Assembly (NCBI GenBank): GCA_035352715.1
Contig: DAOPYE010000007.1
Coordinates: 1 to 51,190, forward strand
DNA from: DAOPYE01 sp035352715
GTDB taxonomy: Bacteria; Acidobacteriota; Holophagae; Holophagales; Holophagaceae
Direction: 5' to 3'
Length of the DNA: 51,190 nucleotides
The position numbers were made by a program, and so were the translations under genes. Below, in pieces: positions 40,136 to 48,068 of the stretch. Each line of letters begins with the position of its first letter. The first letter of the stretch is position 1. Below the pieces are notes generated by a model that saw only the letters and a program-made list of their open reading frames with translations, searched no databases and was not told the origin of the DNA.

Positions 40136-40558
40136 ATGAAGATTGGCTTTGCAAGCGATCATGCGGGTTACGACCTCAAGGAACGCCTGAAGGCGTGGGC
40201 GGTGGCCCAGGGACACGAAGCGGTGGATTTTGGCGCCGATGGCCACGCTTCAGTGGACTACCCGGATTTTGCGCATCGGGCAGCGGAACAATCTGACAAG
40301 TGGGAAAAACTGGTGTTGTGTTGCGGCTCTGGCATCGGCATCAGCATTGCGGCTAACCGCCATGCAGGCATCCGGTGCGCCCTGGTGACTTCTCCTGAAC
40401 ACGCCAAGCTGGCCAGAGAGCACAACGACGCAAATGCCATCGCATTCGGCCAGCGGCTGACGGATCCGCTCCAGGCGGAATCATACCTGAAAATTTTCCT
40501 GGAAACCCCTTTTATGGGCGGACACCACCTGGCCCGTGTGCAGAAGATCGAACTTTGA
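40136..40558 (+). CDS. rpiB: Ribose-5-phosphate isomerase B
   Basis: RpiB interconverts ribose-5-phosphate and ribulose-5-phosphate in the pentose phosphate pathway. The 140-residue protein begins MKIGFASDHAGYDLKERLKA. It contains DYPDFAHRAAE, the active-site Cys segment VLCCGSGIGISIAANRHAGI and HNDANAIAFGQRL, all typical. GGAGGAG lies just before the ATG. Its stop overlaps the rph start (TGATG), so rpiB and rph are likely translated in a coupled way. Confidence 0.96.
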   Translation: MKIGFASDHAGYDLKERLKAWAVAQGHEAVDFGADGHASVDYPDFAHRAAEQSDKWEKLVLCCGSGIGISIAANRHAGIRCALVTSPEHAKLAREHNDANAIAFGQRLTDPLQAESYLKIFLETPFMGGHHLARVQKIEL

Positions 40559-41310
40559 TGGATTCAAACATGCGCCAAAGTGACGAATTGCGGGCACTCT
40601 CCTTCGAGACCGGTGTGCAACTCCATGCGGATGGGAGCTGCCTCGTTCGCCTGGGCGATACGCATGTGCTCTGCTCCGCCAGTCTGGAAGAAAAGGTTCC
40701 GGGCTGGATGAAGGGCAAGGGCCAGGGGTGGATCACGGCGGAGTATGGGATGCTGCCGCGATCCACGCACACGCGCACCGATCGCGAAGCGGCGCGGGGC
40801 AAGCAGCAGGGGCGCACGGTGGAGATCCAGCGCCTCATTGGTCGCAGCCTTCGACAGGCCGTGGATCTGACGGCCCTGGGGGAGCGCCAGATCACCCTGG
40901 ATTGCGATGTGCTGAATGCAGATGGCGGCACGCGCTGCGCGGCCATCACGGGCGCCTGGGTGGCCCTGGCCCTGGCGCTGCGCCAGGCGGGACTCGAGAC
41001 GGCTCTGCAACGCCAGATTGCCGCCGTCAGCGCGGGGATCCTGGAAGTGGAATCGGCCAACGGTGAGCCTTGGCGCGGCCGTCGCGGCCTGATCCTCGAT
41101 CTCGAATACGAGGAGGATCATCGCGCCGCCGTGGACTGCAATCTCGTCGCGGCCTTGCCGATGGACGGCGCGGATATCGAAGTGGTCGAGTTCCAGTCCA
41201 CGGGCGAGGGGCGCAGCTTCCTGCGCGATGAAGCCCTGTCCATCCTGGATCTCGGGCTTCTCGGCTGCCAGCGCATCATGGCTGCGCAAAACGAAGCCTT
41301 GGGAGGTTGA
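40558..41310 (+). CDS. rph: Ribonuclease PH
   Basis: RNase PH is a phosphorolytic 3'-5' exoribonuclease that trims tRNA 3' ends. The 250-residue protein shows LVRLGDTHVLCSASLEEKVP, GWITAEYGMLPRSTHTRTDR, EIQRLIGRSLRQAVDL, ITLDCDVLNADGGTRCAAIT and a typical C-terminal part. The ATG is in a TGATG overlap with the rpiB stop; a later ATG at 40570 (MRQSDELR) would match the usual family start even better. A weak terminator-like hairpin follows. Confidence 0.95.
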   Translation: MDSNMRQSDELRALSFETGVQLHADGSCLVRLGDTHVLCSASLEEKVPGWMKGKGQGWITAEYGMLPRSTHTRTDREAARGKQQGRTVEIQRLIGRSLRQAVDLTALGERQITLDCDVLNADGGTRCAAITGAWVALALALRQAGLETALQRQIAAVSAGILEVESANGEPWRGRRGLILDLEYEEDHRAAVDCNLVAALPMDGADIEVVEFQSTGEGRSFLRDEALSILDLGLLGCQRIMAAQNEALGG

Positions 41311-41359
41311 GCGTCCGATCCGCACTCAACCTGTCCGGGGGATCCACGTAGAGCTGGGG

Positions 41360-41380
41360 ACGGGCCTGCCAAGGCCGTTT
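41360..41380 (+). terminator. Possible intrinsic terminator after rph
   Basis: ACGGGCCT and AGGCCGT can pair with one bulged G around a GCCA loop, followed by TT-CCC-ATTT. It lies about 50 bases after the rph stop and just before the ribosome-binding site of the next gene. The short T-tract makes it a weak candidate. Confidence 0.35.
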
Positions 41381-41398
41381 CCCATTTAAGGAGCCTCC

Positions 41399-41995
41399 AT
41401 GCCCCTGGCCATACGTGTTTCTAGATTTGCCGCCCATGCGCTTGCGTTGCTGGCGATTTCAAGCGCTGCGTTTGCTTCCGATGATCCAGAAAAATCGAAG
41501 GATTTCTGCTGCACCTGGAAGAGCGACTTCGGCGCCTACGCCCAGGTCAGCCTGCCCTTGCGCGATCTGGATGCCCAGATGGATGGGCGGCACGGCTTTG
41601 GCATTGGGGCTCAGTGGACGCACAACCATGGCGAAGGCCATGCCAGTCGCACCCGCCTGGAATACAACGTGTTCGCCGAGGGCAATCCGGTCGGGTCGAC
41701 GGGCGTCAAGACCTACACGAAGAACTACCTGGCGAGCTTCGATCACCTCTTCAAGCTCAACAGCGGGGCCACTAGGGCCTACCTGGTGGCTGGACTGGGC
41801 GGGGTGCGCTGGGTGCAGGATCAGACGATCGCGGGCACGACCAGCTCCTTCCAGACCACGAAACTCGCCGTCACCGGCGGGGCGGGCCTTCAGGTCTACG
41901 AGAACGTGAGCCTGGAAATGCGCTATGTCTTCAGCGGCATTCGCAAGACCTTCGACGCGAACACCCTTCAGGCCAGCGTCGGCTGGAAGTTCTAG
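41399..41995 (+). CDS. Outer-membrane beta-barrel protein, unknown function
   Basis: This 198-residue protein has a signal peptide with probable cleavage after SSAAFA (residue 26). The mature chain alternates polar and hydrophobic residues in about eight strands (FGAYAQVSLPL, GFGIGAQWTH, RTRLEYNVFAEG, AYLVAGLGGVRWV, KLAVTGGAGLQVY, VSLEMRYVFSG). It ends in LQASVGWKF with the C-terminal Phe recognised by the Bam machinery. It resembles small OmpA/OmpW-like eight-stranded barrels. Two adjacent Cys (CC, residues 37-38) near the mature N-terminus are unusual. GGAG lies upstream of the ATG. Confidence 0.8.
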   Translation: MPLAIRVSRFAAHALALLAISSAAFASDDPEKSKDFCCTWKSDFGAYAQVSLPLRDLDAQMDGRHGFGIGAQWTHNHGEGHASRTRLEYNVFAEGNPVGSTGVKTYTKNYLASFDHLFKLNSGATRAYLVAGLGGVRWVQDQTIAGTTSSFQTTKLAVTGGAGLQVYENVSLEMRYVFSGIRKTFDANTLQASVGWKF

Positions 41996-42089
41996 GACGC
42001 CAAAAGAACCGCCGCGGCCGAGCCTGCGGTCGATCGGGCGGCCGAATTCCCAGCTGGCTGCGGCGGGGATGGGGTTCTAGGATGGCCTC

Positions 42090-43421
42090 ATGAAACTTTC
42101 GCTTGCGATGATCGTCAAGAACGAAGAATCGGTGCTGGGCCATTGCCTGGAATCCGTCCAGGGGCTCGTGGACGAGATCGTCATCGTGGACACGGGGTCC
42201 TCGGACGCCACGGTCGAGATCGCCGAGGCGCACGGGGCCCGGGTCTTCCCCTTCGCGTGGGTCAACGACTTCGCCTTGGCGCGGAATTATGCGCTGGATC
42301 GTTGCACAGGGGATTGGCTGCTGGTGCTCGATGCGGACGAGGCCATCGATGTCCTGGATCACGCCTTGATTCGGAAAACCTGCGAGGAGGGCGCTGCCCC
42401 GGCCTATCGGCTGATCCTGCGGAACTATTTTTCGGGCGGGGACCACGCCACGCTGGATGCACCTGCCCAGCGCAACACATCTCATTACTCGGAAGGCAAG
42501 GACTTCTGCTACTACGCGGATTTTCGCGGCCTGCGCCTTTGCCGACGCATGCCCGGCGTGGGGTTCACGGGGCGCATCCACGAACTGGTGGACCCCTTTT
42601 TCGAGGCCCGGAAGCTCCCGATCGGCCAACTGGACGCGGTGATCCATCACTACGGGAAGCTCTTTGAGGACCGGGAATCCGCCAAGAAGACCTACTACCT
42701 GGAATTGGCTCGGAAGGAGGCCCGGGCGCACCCTTCCAACTTCCAGTGCCAGTTCAATCTCGTGCAGCAGGCCCTGATCGCCCAGGACTGGACCACCGTC
42801 CTGGAGGCCGCCGACGCCTACCTGCGCTTGCGGAAGGATGCGCCGCTGCTCATTCACCTCGCGGCGGGCACGGCCATGCAGCGGCTGGAGCGGCACGAGG
42901 AGGCGCTGGCCTGTTTCCAGCAGCTTCTGGCCATGGCGCCCAATCATGTGATGGGGCTCACGGGAAAAGCGGTTTCCCTGGCTTCGCTGGGGCGCTTCGA
43001 TGAGGCGGAGATCCTGTTCCGCAAGGCTTCGAAGCTTCAGCCCAGCTTCGTGGTGCCGCTGCTGAACCTGTCCGAGCTGGAATCCATCCGCGGCAACTAC
43101 GCCAAGGCCCGGGAAATCCTCCAGCAGGCGCTGGAGGCCCACCCCGACAACGCCCAGCTCCTGACGGGCCTGGTCAAGGCCGATGTGCTGGCAAACGATA
43201 CCGAGGCCGCCGTCAAGGACGCCTGGGCCGCGCTGCAGAAATGCCCCGCAGGGGGCGATGGGCTTTGGCACCAGCTCGTCGCCGTCTGGCTGGAGCAGCG
43301 TGGACACAGCAGTCAGGCGCTCGCGGTCCTGGAGGCCGGACTGAAGACCTTCCCCGAACATGGGGAATTGCTTCGCTTGTGGAACGCCCTGATCAGCTCC
43401 GATCCGGGCGCCCCAGCATAG
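42090..43421 (+). CDS. GT2-family glycosyltransferase with TPR tail
   Basis: The first ~230 residues form a GT-A fold, with LSLAMIVKNEESVLGHCLES, the nucleotide-sugar motif IVDTGSSDATVEIA and the metal-binding Asp-Ala-Asp (81-83 in LVLDADEAID). The rest is tetratricopeptide repeats (for example GRFDEAEILFRKASKLQPSF and GNYAKAREILQQALEAHPDN). Proteins of this layout are thought to glycosylate surface or secreted targets; the sugar and acceptor are unknown. AGGATGG precedes the ATG. The 3' end overlaps the convergent DUF4388 gene by 29 bases. Confidence 0.9.
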   Translation: MKLSLAMIVKNEESVLGHCLESVQGLVDEIVIVDTGSSDATVEIAEAHGARVFPFAWVNDFALARNYALDRCTGDWLLVLDADEAIDVLDHALIRKTCEEGAAPAYRLILRNYFSGGDHATLDAPAQRNTSHYSEGKDFCYYADFRGLRLCRRMPGVGFTGRIHELVDPFFEARKLPIGQLDAVIHHYGKLFEDRESAKKTYYLELARKEARAHPSNFQCQFNLVQQALIAQDWTTVLEAADAYLRLRKDAPLLIHLAAGTAMQRLERHEEALACFQQLLAMAPNHVMGLTGKAVSLASLGRFDEAEILFRKASKLQPSFVVPLLNLSELESIRGNYAKAREILQQALEAHPDNAQLLTGLVKADVLANDTEAAVKDAWAALQKCPAGGDGLWHQLVAVWLEQRGHSSQALAVLEAGLKTFPEHGELLRLWNALISSDPGAPA

Positions 43422-44874
43422 ATCTGAAGCGGCCGAGCAAGCTCTTCGGTTCTTCATCTGAAGGATCTTCCTTCACGATGACATCGGCCGGCACCGGCAC
43501 TGAGGGATCCAGTTCCAGTGCTTTCTTGAAGCAGGCGTTGGCGTTCGCGGTGAAGCCCTTGCGGTGGTAAAGCTCCCCCATCAAGGCCCAGGGCTCGCCA
43601 TGCTTGGGCTTCAGGCGGGAGGCCGCCTGCAGGGCCTCGATGGCGCGCGTGGACCAAGCGGGGTTAGTCAGCCGGTGCTTGCCCAGCAGAAGCCAGGAAT
43701 CGTAAGCCTGATCGGTATCCGGATCCAGGCGGACGCTTTCTTCCAGGAAGCGAATGGCCTCCGCGGTCCGGTCCTGCAGAAGCAGCGCCTTGGCCTTGAG
43801 GAAGCATTTGCGGGCGCGGGCAACGGAATCTTCCTGTGCGGGTGCTTCTTCGAGAAGGGGGACGGTCGGATAGCTTGCGGGGATTTCCTCCGCGAGAACC
43901 TCGATCTCGGGGCTGGCCTTTGGGTCCATGGGCAGGAAATCCAGGGGGATCGTGGACAGGGGCTCCGGCAGCGGGGGCAAGGCTGACGGCGGCGTGACCG
44001 GGATCGTCGGCGGATGCACAGGGGCCGCTGACGGCGTCGCGAGCAGAATTCGCGGAGTGGGTGTCGGGACTGGTTCCACCGCGGGAACCTCGGGTGTCGG
44101 AAGCTTCGCGGCAGGACTTTCGGTAGCAGGGCTCTCGGCGGTTCGCGGCAGGAAGGAGCGCACTTCGCCGCTGGTGAGCTGGATGCCCCCCAGCGCCCAC
44201 AGGGCGAGGATCAGCCGTGCGCCTTCTTCTTCGGACAGGCCACTCAGTGAAATCAGCATCTCGTAGCCGAAGGGCTCGACGCCAAGCAGGGACAGGGTAT
44301 AGGCGACCTGGGGCGTGAGCGGCAGATCGCTCAGGGATTCCAGCAGCTGGGATTCGGCGCTCCAGCGCCAGTCTTTGTGCCCATAGAGTTGATCGCTCAG
44401 GCTCTTGATCTCGTGCGCCTCCTGGAAGGTGTTCCAGATGAAATGGCGATGATCCATGCGTGAGCGCAGATCCCCGCTGAGTTGGTTGCGCACTTCGCCC
44501 GGTTTCCACTCGACCTCGACCAGCGTGTGCTCCAGGGCGTGGATCATCACCTGCTCCTGGAGGGAGTTGAGGTGGAGATCGCGCTCTTCGATGGTCATCA
44601 GGCCCCACTGGACGACCTTTTCGCCGAGGCGGAAGTGTTCTTCGTTGGCCAGCAGCTCGCTCAGGGCCGGGAAGTCCAGAACCCCCTGGCGCAGCAGGTA
44701 GTTGCCCAGTTGCTCGCCCGCGACCGAGCTTTGGAGGTGGATCAGCTGCCCGTTCTCCCAGTAGAACGTCCGCTTCCCATCGTTCTGCTCCAGCGTGAGC
44801 GTGCCCTCGGCCTTCTCCTGCCGGAGGGACCCGAGAAGGATAGGGAGGATGTAGGGCGCCTTGGGCTGGTTCAC
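43393..44874 (-). CDS. DUF4388 (PATAN-like) protein with C-terminal TPRs
   Basis: The N-terminal part has a DUF4388-type domain (LLGSLRQEKAEGTLTLEQND, TFYWENGQLIHLQSSVAGEQ, LGNYLLRQGVLDF). A helical region follows, then a long Pro/Ala/Thr-rich linker (about 250-340) and C-terminal TPR-like helices (AIRFLEESVRLDPDTDQAYD, HRKGFTANANACFKKALELD). DUF4388 proteins occur with kinases, cyclases and motility regulators in delta-proteobacterial and acidobacterial genomes and may act as adaptors. I chose GTG with GGAGGG just upstream; an ATG 39 bases earlier lacks a ribosome-binding site. It is divergent from the Ser/Thr kinase gene with a 122-base spacer. Confidence 0.8.
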   Translation of the reverse strand: MNQPKAPYILPILLGSLRQEKAEGTLTLEQNDGKRTFYWENGQLIHLQSSVAGEQLGNYLLRQGVLDFPALSELLANEEHFRLGEKVVQWGLMTIEERDLHLNSLQEQVMIHALEHTLVEVEWKPGEVRNQLSGDLRSRMDHRHFIWNTFQEAHEIKSLSDQLYGHKDWRWSAESQLLESLSDLPLTPQVAYTLSLLGVEPFGYEMLISLSGLSEEEGARLILALWALGGIQLTSGEVRSFLPRTAESPATESPAAKLPTPEVPAVEPVPTPTPRILLATPSAAPVHPPTIPVTPPSALPPLPEPLSTIPLDFLPMDPKASPEIEVLAEEIPASYPTVPLLEEAPAQEDSVARARKCFLKAKALLLQDRTAEAIRFLEESVRLDPDTDQAYDSWLLLGKHRLTNPAWSTRAIEALQAASRLKPKHGEPWALMGELYHRKGFTANANACFKKALELDPSVPVPADVIVKEDPSDEEPKSLLGRFRSMLGRPDRS

Positions 44875-44996
44875 ATGCCCTCCAATAAACGCTGTCTCCA
44901 GCCCGGAAGACATACGTCATGAATGAAAAGCTCCGGCCTCGCGGTGGAGTATCCTTTTCCAAGAATCCTACATCTTGCACCGGAATTGGTACTCGC

Positions 44997-46571
44997 ATGT
45001 TTGAAAAACTTGGTCGTTACGAAATCAAAAGTCTGTTGGGGCGCGGTGCCATGGGCGAGGTCTACCTAGCCCTGGATCCGACCATCGGCCGCGAGGTTGC
45101 CATCAAGACGATCCTGCCCTCCAGCACCAATCCCGAGGAGGCTCGTCGGCGCTTCGCCCGGGAAGCGCAGGCCGCGGGGGTGCTGAATCATCCCAATATC
45201 GTCACCATCTATGAATTTGGCGAGGATCAGGGCGTGCTCTTCATCGCCATGGAGCGGGTCAAGGGCGAGGATCTGGAAGAACTCATCCGAAGGCAGGGGC
45301 TTGCTCATGGTGAGGTGTTGGAGGTGCTGGCCCAGGTCTGTGATGGCCTGGAGTTCGCTCATCGAAGCGGCGTCATCCATCGGGATATCAAGCCGTCCAA
45401 TGTCCGCGTCCTGCGGGATGGCCGCCGCCTGGGCGTGAAGGTGATGGATTTTGGCGTGGCGCGCATCCATGGTTCGGACATGACAGCCACGGGCACGGTG
45501 GTTGGCACCGTGAGCTACATGGCCCCGGAATACATCCAGACCGGCAAGCCTGATGGACGCAGCGATCTTTTCGCCGTGGGCGTCATGCTCTACGAGTGCA
45601 TTTCCGGCCGGAAGCCCTTCGCGGGGGACACCGCGCCCACCATTCTGTACCGCATCATCCACGAAGCTCCGGATCCCATCGATCTCACCCGCCTGGATGG
45701 CATCAGTCCCGCCATCCGGTCCGTACTGGATCAGGCGCTGGCCAAGGATCCCGCAAAGCGTTTCGCGACGGCCGATGATTTGGCCCGCGCGCTGCGCGCC
45801 GCAAAGGATCCCACCTGGCAGGGCGCCGTGGACGCCACGATCCGCCTGGGCGAACGATCGTCCTCGTCCTCGGCGCCGTGTCCTCCGCCCGCTGTGCCTT
45901 CTCCGGTGCCTGTTCGCGCGGGGGCCAAACCCGCGCCGTTGAAGATTGCGATGTTGGGCGGCGGGGCCCTGCTGATCCTGGTTCTGATGGCGGGAGGTGG
46001 ATACCTTCTGTGGCGGAGGCATGTCCCGGGAGCGGCGGTCGAGGCACCGAAAGCCCTTGCGAGCCCTTCGGGGGCTGCGCCCGTCGCAGCGGAATCCCGC
46101 GAACCGAATGCCTCCAATCCTTTGAAACCCGAGCCTCCCTCGGAGCGCCGGAAATCCCCGGAGAAGGTCAACGCGCCGCATCCGGCGCCATCAACCTCCG
46201 CCCAGGCGCCGACTCCGTTGCCACCGCCGGAAAAGCTCCGCTCCATGCCCGCGCATGAGCGGCAGAGCCTCAGCGGGATCAGCCTGAGCGAGGCCATCAA
46301 CCTCGCGGACACGGATCCCAAGCGCGCCCTGGAGGGCTTCCGCGCGGCGATCGCCGCCAATCCGGGCAATGCGAACGCCTACGCTTGGATGATCGCGATC
46401 CTCTATGAACAGGGTCGGTATGGAGAGATTCCCGCCGTGATGGCCAAAGCGAGGGAAAATGGCATCGGCCGGGCGCGGCTGCTGGCCAATATCCGGTTCC
46501 GGATGGCCATGCAGAACGACCGGCTCAACCACCGGATTCCCCGCAACGCCGGAGACATGGGAGAGGAATGA
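44997..46571 (+). CDS. Membrane-anchored Ser/Thr protein kinase
   Basis: This is a Hanks-type kinase of 524 residues. The kinase domain (about 7-268) has the Gly loop GRGAMGEVYLA, ATP-binding Lys37 (VAIKTI), catalytic HRDIKPSN (Asp130), DFG (151-153) and MAPEY. A Ser/Pro-rich linker leads to one membrane helix (about 317-338, AMLGGGALLILVLMAGGGYL). A Pro/Ala-rich extracytoplasmic stalk and a short TPR-like end (ALEGFRAAIAANPGNANAYA) follow. It is predicted active. I chose ATG at 44997 because it begins MFEKLGRYEIKSLLGRG; an upstream in-frame ATG would add 26 unrelated residues. Its stop overlaps the rnc start (ATGA). Confidence 0.94.
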   Translation: MFEKLGRYEIKSLLGRGAMGEVYLALDPTIGREVAIKTILPSSTNPEEARRRFAREAQAAGVLNHPNIVTIYEFGEDQGVLFIAMERVKGEDLEELIRRQGLAHGEVLEVLAQVCDGLEFAHRSGVIHRDIKPSNVRVLRDGRRLGVKVMDFGVARIHGSDMTATGTVVGTVSYMAPEYIQTGKPDGRSDLFAVGVMLYECISGRKPFAGDTAPTILYRIIHEAPDPIDLTRLDGISPAIRSVLDQALAKDPAKRFATADDLARALRAAKDPTWQGAVDATIRLGERSSSSSAPCPPPAVPSPVPVRAGAKPAPLKIAMLGGGALLILVLMAGGGYLLWRRHVPGAAVEAPKALASPSGAAPVAAESREPNASNPLKPEPPSERRKSPEKVNAPHPAPSTSAQAPTPLPPPEKLRSMPAHERQSLSGISLSEAINLADTDPKRALEGFRAAIAANPGNANAYAWMIAILYEQGRYGEIPAVMAKARENGIGRARLLANIRFRMAMQNDRLNHRIPRNAGDMGEE

Positions 46572-47257
46572 CTCGCACCAAAAAAAGCGCACTCGAAACC
46601 GCGTTGGGATATTCGTTCAAGAATCCAGAACTGCTGCGCACCGCGCTGACGCCGCCTTCCAGCGGCCTGCCCAAGAACAATCAGCGCCTGGAATTCCTTG
46701 GCGATGCGCTGCTTCAGGGCTGCATCTCGCGCCTGTTGTATCGCGAAAAGCCCCAGTGGCAGGAGGGCCCGCTTTCCAAGCTGCGCGGCATGCTGGTGTG
46801 CACGGAATCCCTGCGGGCCTGGGCGCTGGATTTGGGGCTGGAGCTCGAGCGCGGTCCCCGTTCGCCCAAGAAGGCCAGCGCGCCGGGCAAGCCCCTGGCG
46901 GACGCCATGGAATCCCTGCTGGCCGCGATTTTTCTGGACGCCGAGGCCTCGGGGCTGGACGCCATGGCCGTGGTGACGGGGATTCTGGACGCGCGGTTTT
47001 CGGAGAGTATCCGCAGCGCGGAGCTGGGCCAGTGGGAGGCCAGCGATGCGAAGACAACCCTGCAGGAACGGGCCGCGGCGGCCGGCCTGCCCGTGCCGGA
47101 ATACGTGCTGACCCAGCGCTCGGGTCCCGATCACGAGCCGATCTTCACGGTCAAGGTGCAGGTGGGGGACAAGTCCGCCGAAGGCGAAGGCCAGACCCTT
47201 AAGCGGGCCCAAACGGCGGCGGCCCGTCGGCTTCTGGTGGTGCTCGGCGGAGATTGA
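46568..47257 (+). CDS. rnc: Ribonuclease III
   Basis: RNase III cleaves double-stranded RNA in rRNA processing and mRNA turnover. The RNase III domain (about 5-155) has the signature RLEFLGDALL with Glu42 and Asp46. EGPLSKLRGMLV and DAMESLLAAIFLDAEA supply further metal-binding Asp/Glu. The dsRNA-binding domain (about 160-228) has DAKTTLQERAAAAGLPVPEY and a closing RAQTAAARRLL. The residue before RLEF is Gln39, where most family members have Glu (Glu38 of E. coli). It is translationally coupled to the upstream kinase gene (ATGA), an unusual partner. Confidence 0.94.
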   Translation: MTRTKKSALETALGYSFKNPELLRTALTPPSSGLPKNNQRLEFLGDALLQGCISRLLYREKPQWQEGPLSKLRGMLVCTESLRAWALDLGLELERGPRSPKKASAPGKPLADAMESLLAAIFLDAEASGLDAMAVVTGILDARFSESIRSAELGQWEASDAKTTLQERAAAAGLPVPEYVLTQRSGPDHEPIFTVKVQVGDKSAEGEGQTLKRAQTAAARRLLVVLGGD

Positions 47258-47330
47258 ACGCAAGTCTTCCCGCCCATTGCATGAAGTCCTTGGTAATATC
47301 CTGATCTGCGCCGCGGATGACGCGCCTTCC

Positions 47331-48059
47331 ATGGGTTCCAGCTTGAAGGTTCTACCTACCCTCAATATTCAAAACGGCCTGGTGATGTCGCCCCCCGCTT
47401 TTGGCGATACCGAGGGCGTTAAGCCCGAGAAGTTAGTGGACGCGCTGCTGGAGCACAACTGCTGCCGCTTCGATCTGGTCGATATGGACGCGGCGCGCAA
47501 TCACGGCAACAACCGCGCCTTGATCGCCTCGCTCATCCGCCGCATCCGAAGCGTCAACCCCAAGGTCTGCATTCAGATGGGCGGCGGCATTCACAGCTCC
47601 GATCAGGCGCAGTTCTTTGTGGATCTGGGCGCCACATGGCTGGTGGTCGGCACCGTGCTGCACCGCTATCCCGTTGTCGTGGACCAGCTGTTGGCGCGCT
47701 TCCGCGAAAAGCTGGTGGCCTCCCTGGATGCTCGTAATGGCGAAGTGCATTCCTCCGGCGGGCTGGCCTCCATCGGCGTCGGCGCCGCGGGGATGGCCCT
47801 TCGGATCCGGGATCTGGGGTTTCGCCGCCTGCTCTTCACGGATATGCCGCTGGATCCAACCTCCCAGCCCGATTTCAGGACAGCCCAGTCCATCTGCGAT
47901 CAGGCCCGGATTCCCCTGTTCATGGGTGGAAGTTTCCGGACGCCGGAACATCTGGCGCAGGCCGCCGAGGTGCGCGGGCTTCAAGGTCTGCTGGTGGAGG
48001 CTCCCATCCTGCTTAAGTATCCAGAGATGATCCAATCCACCGCGCAGGCCTGCTCGTAG
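47331..48059 (+). CDS. HisA-like TIM-barrel protein with altered catalytic Asp
   Basis: This ~242-residue protein follows HisA (ProFAR isomerase) from end to end. LPTLNIQNG corresponds to PA-(I/L)-D-L-x-DG, then FDLVDMDAARNHGNN, IQMGGGIHSSDQAQFFVDLG, LVVGT, VASLDARNGEV, LLFTDMPLDPTSQPDF and a closing phosphate-binding loop. The first catalytic Asp of HisA is Asn12 here; the second (SLDARNG) is kept. No other his gene is in the window. It may be a divergent paralogue with a different substrate rather than the histidine enzyme. I chose ATG; a TTG 54 bases upstream is in frame. The ribosome-binding site is weak. Confidence 0.75.
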   Translation: MGSSLKVLPTLNIQNGLVMSPPAFGDTEGVKPEKLVDALLEHNCCRFDLVDMDAARNHGNNRALIASLIRRIRSVNPKVCIQMGGGIHSSDQAQFFVDLGATWLVVGTVLHRYPVVVDQLLARFREKLVASLDARNGEVHSSGGLASIGVGAAGMALRIRDLGFRRLLFTDMPLDPTSQPDFRTAQSICDQARIPLFMGGSFRTPEHLAQAAEVRGLQGLLVEAPILLKYPEMIQSTAQACS

Positions 48060-48068
48060 AGCGTGGGC

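Noticed and set aside
41931..43457. 508-codon open frame on the minus strand, antisense to the GT2-TPR gene
   Set aside because: It is a shadow of a well-supported glycosyltransferase gene and also overlaps the end of the outer-membrane protein gene.
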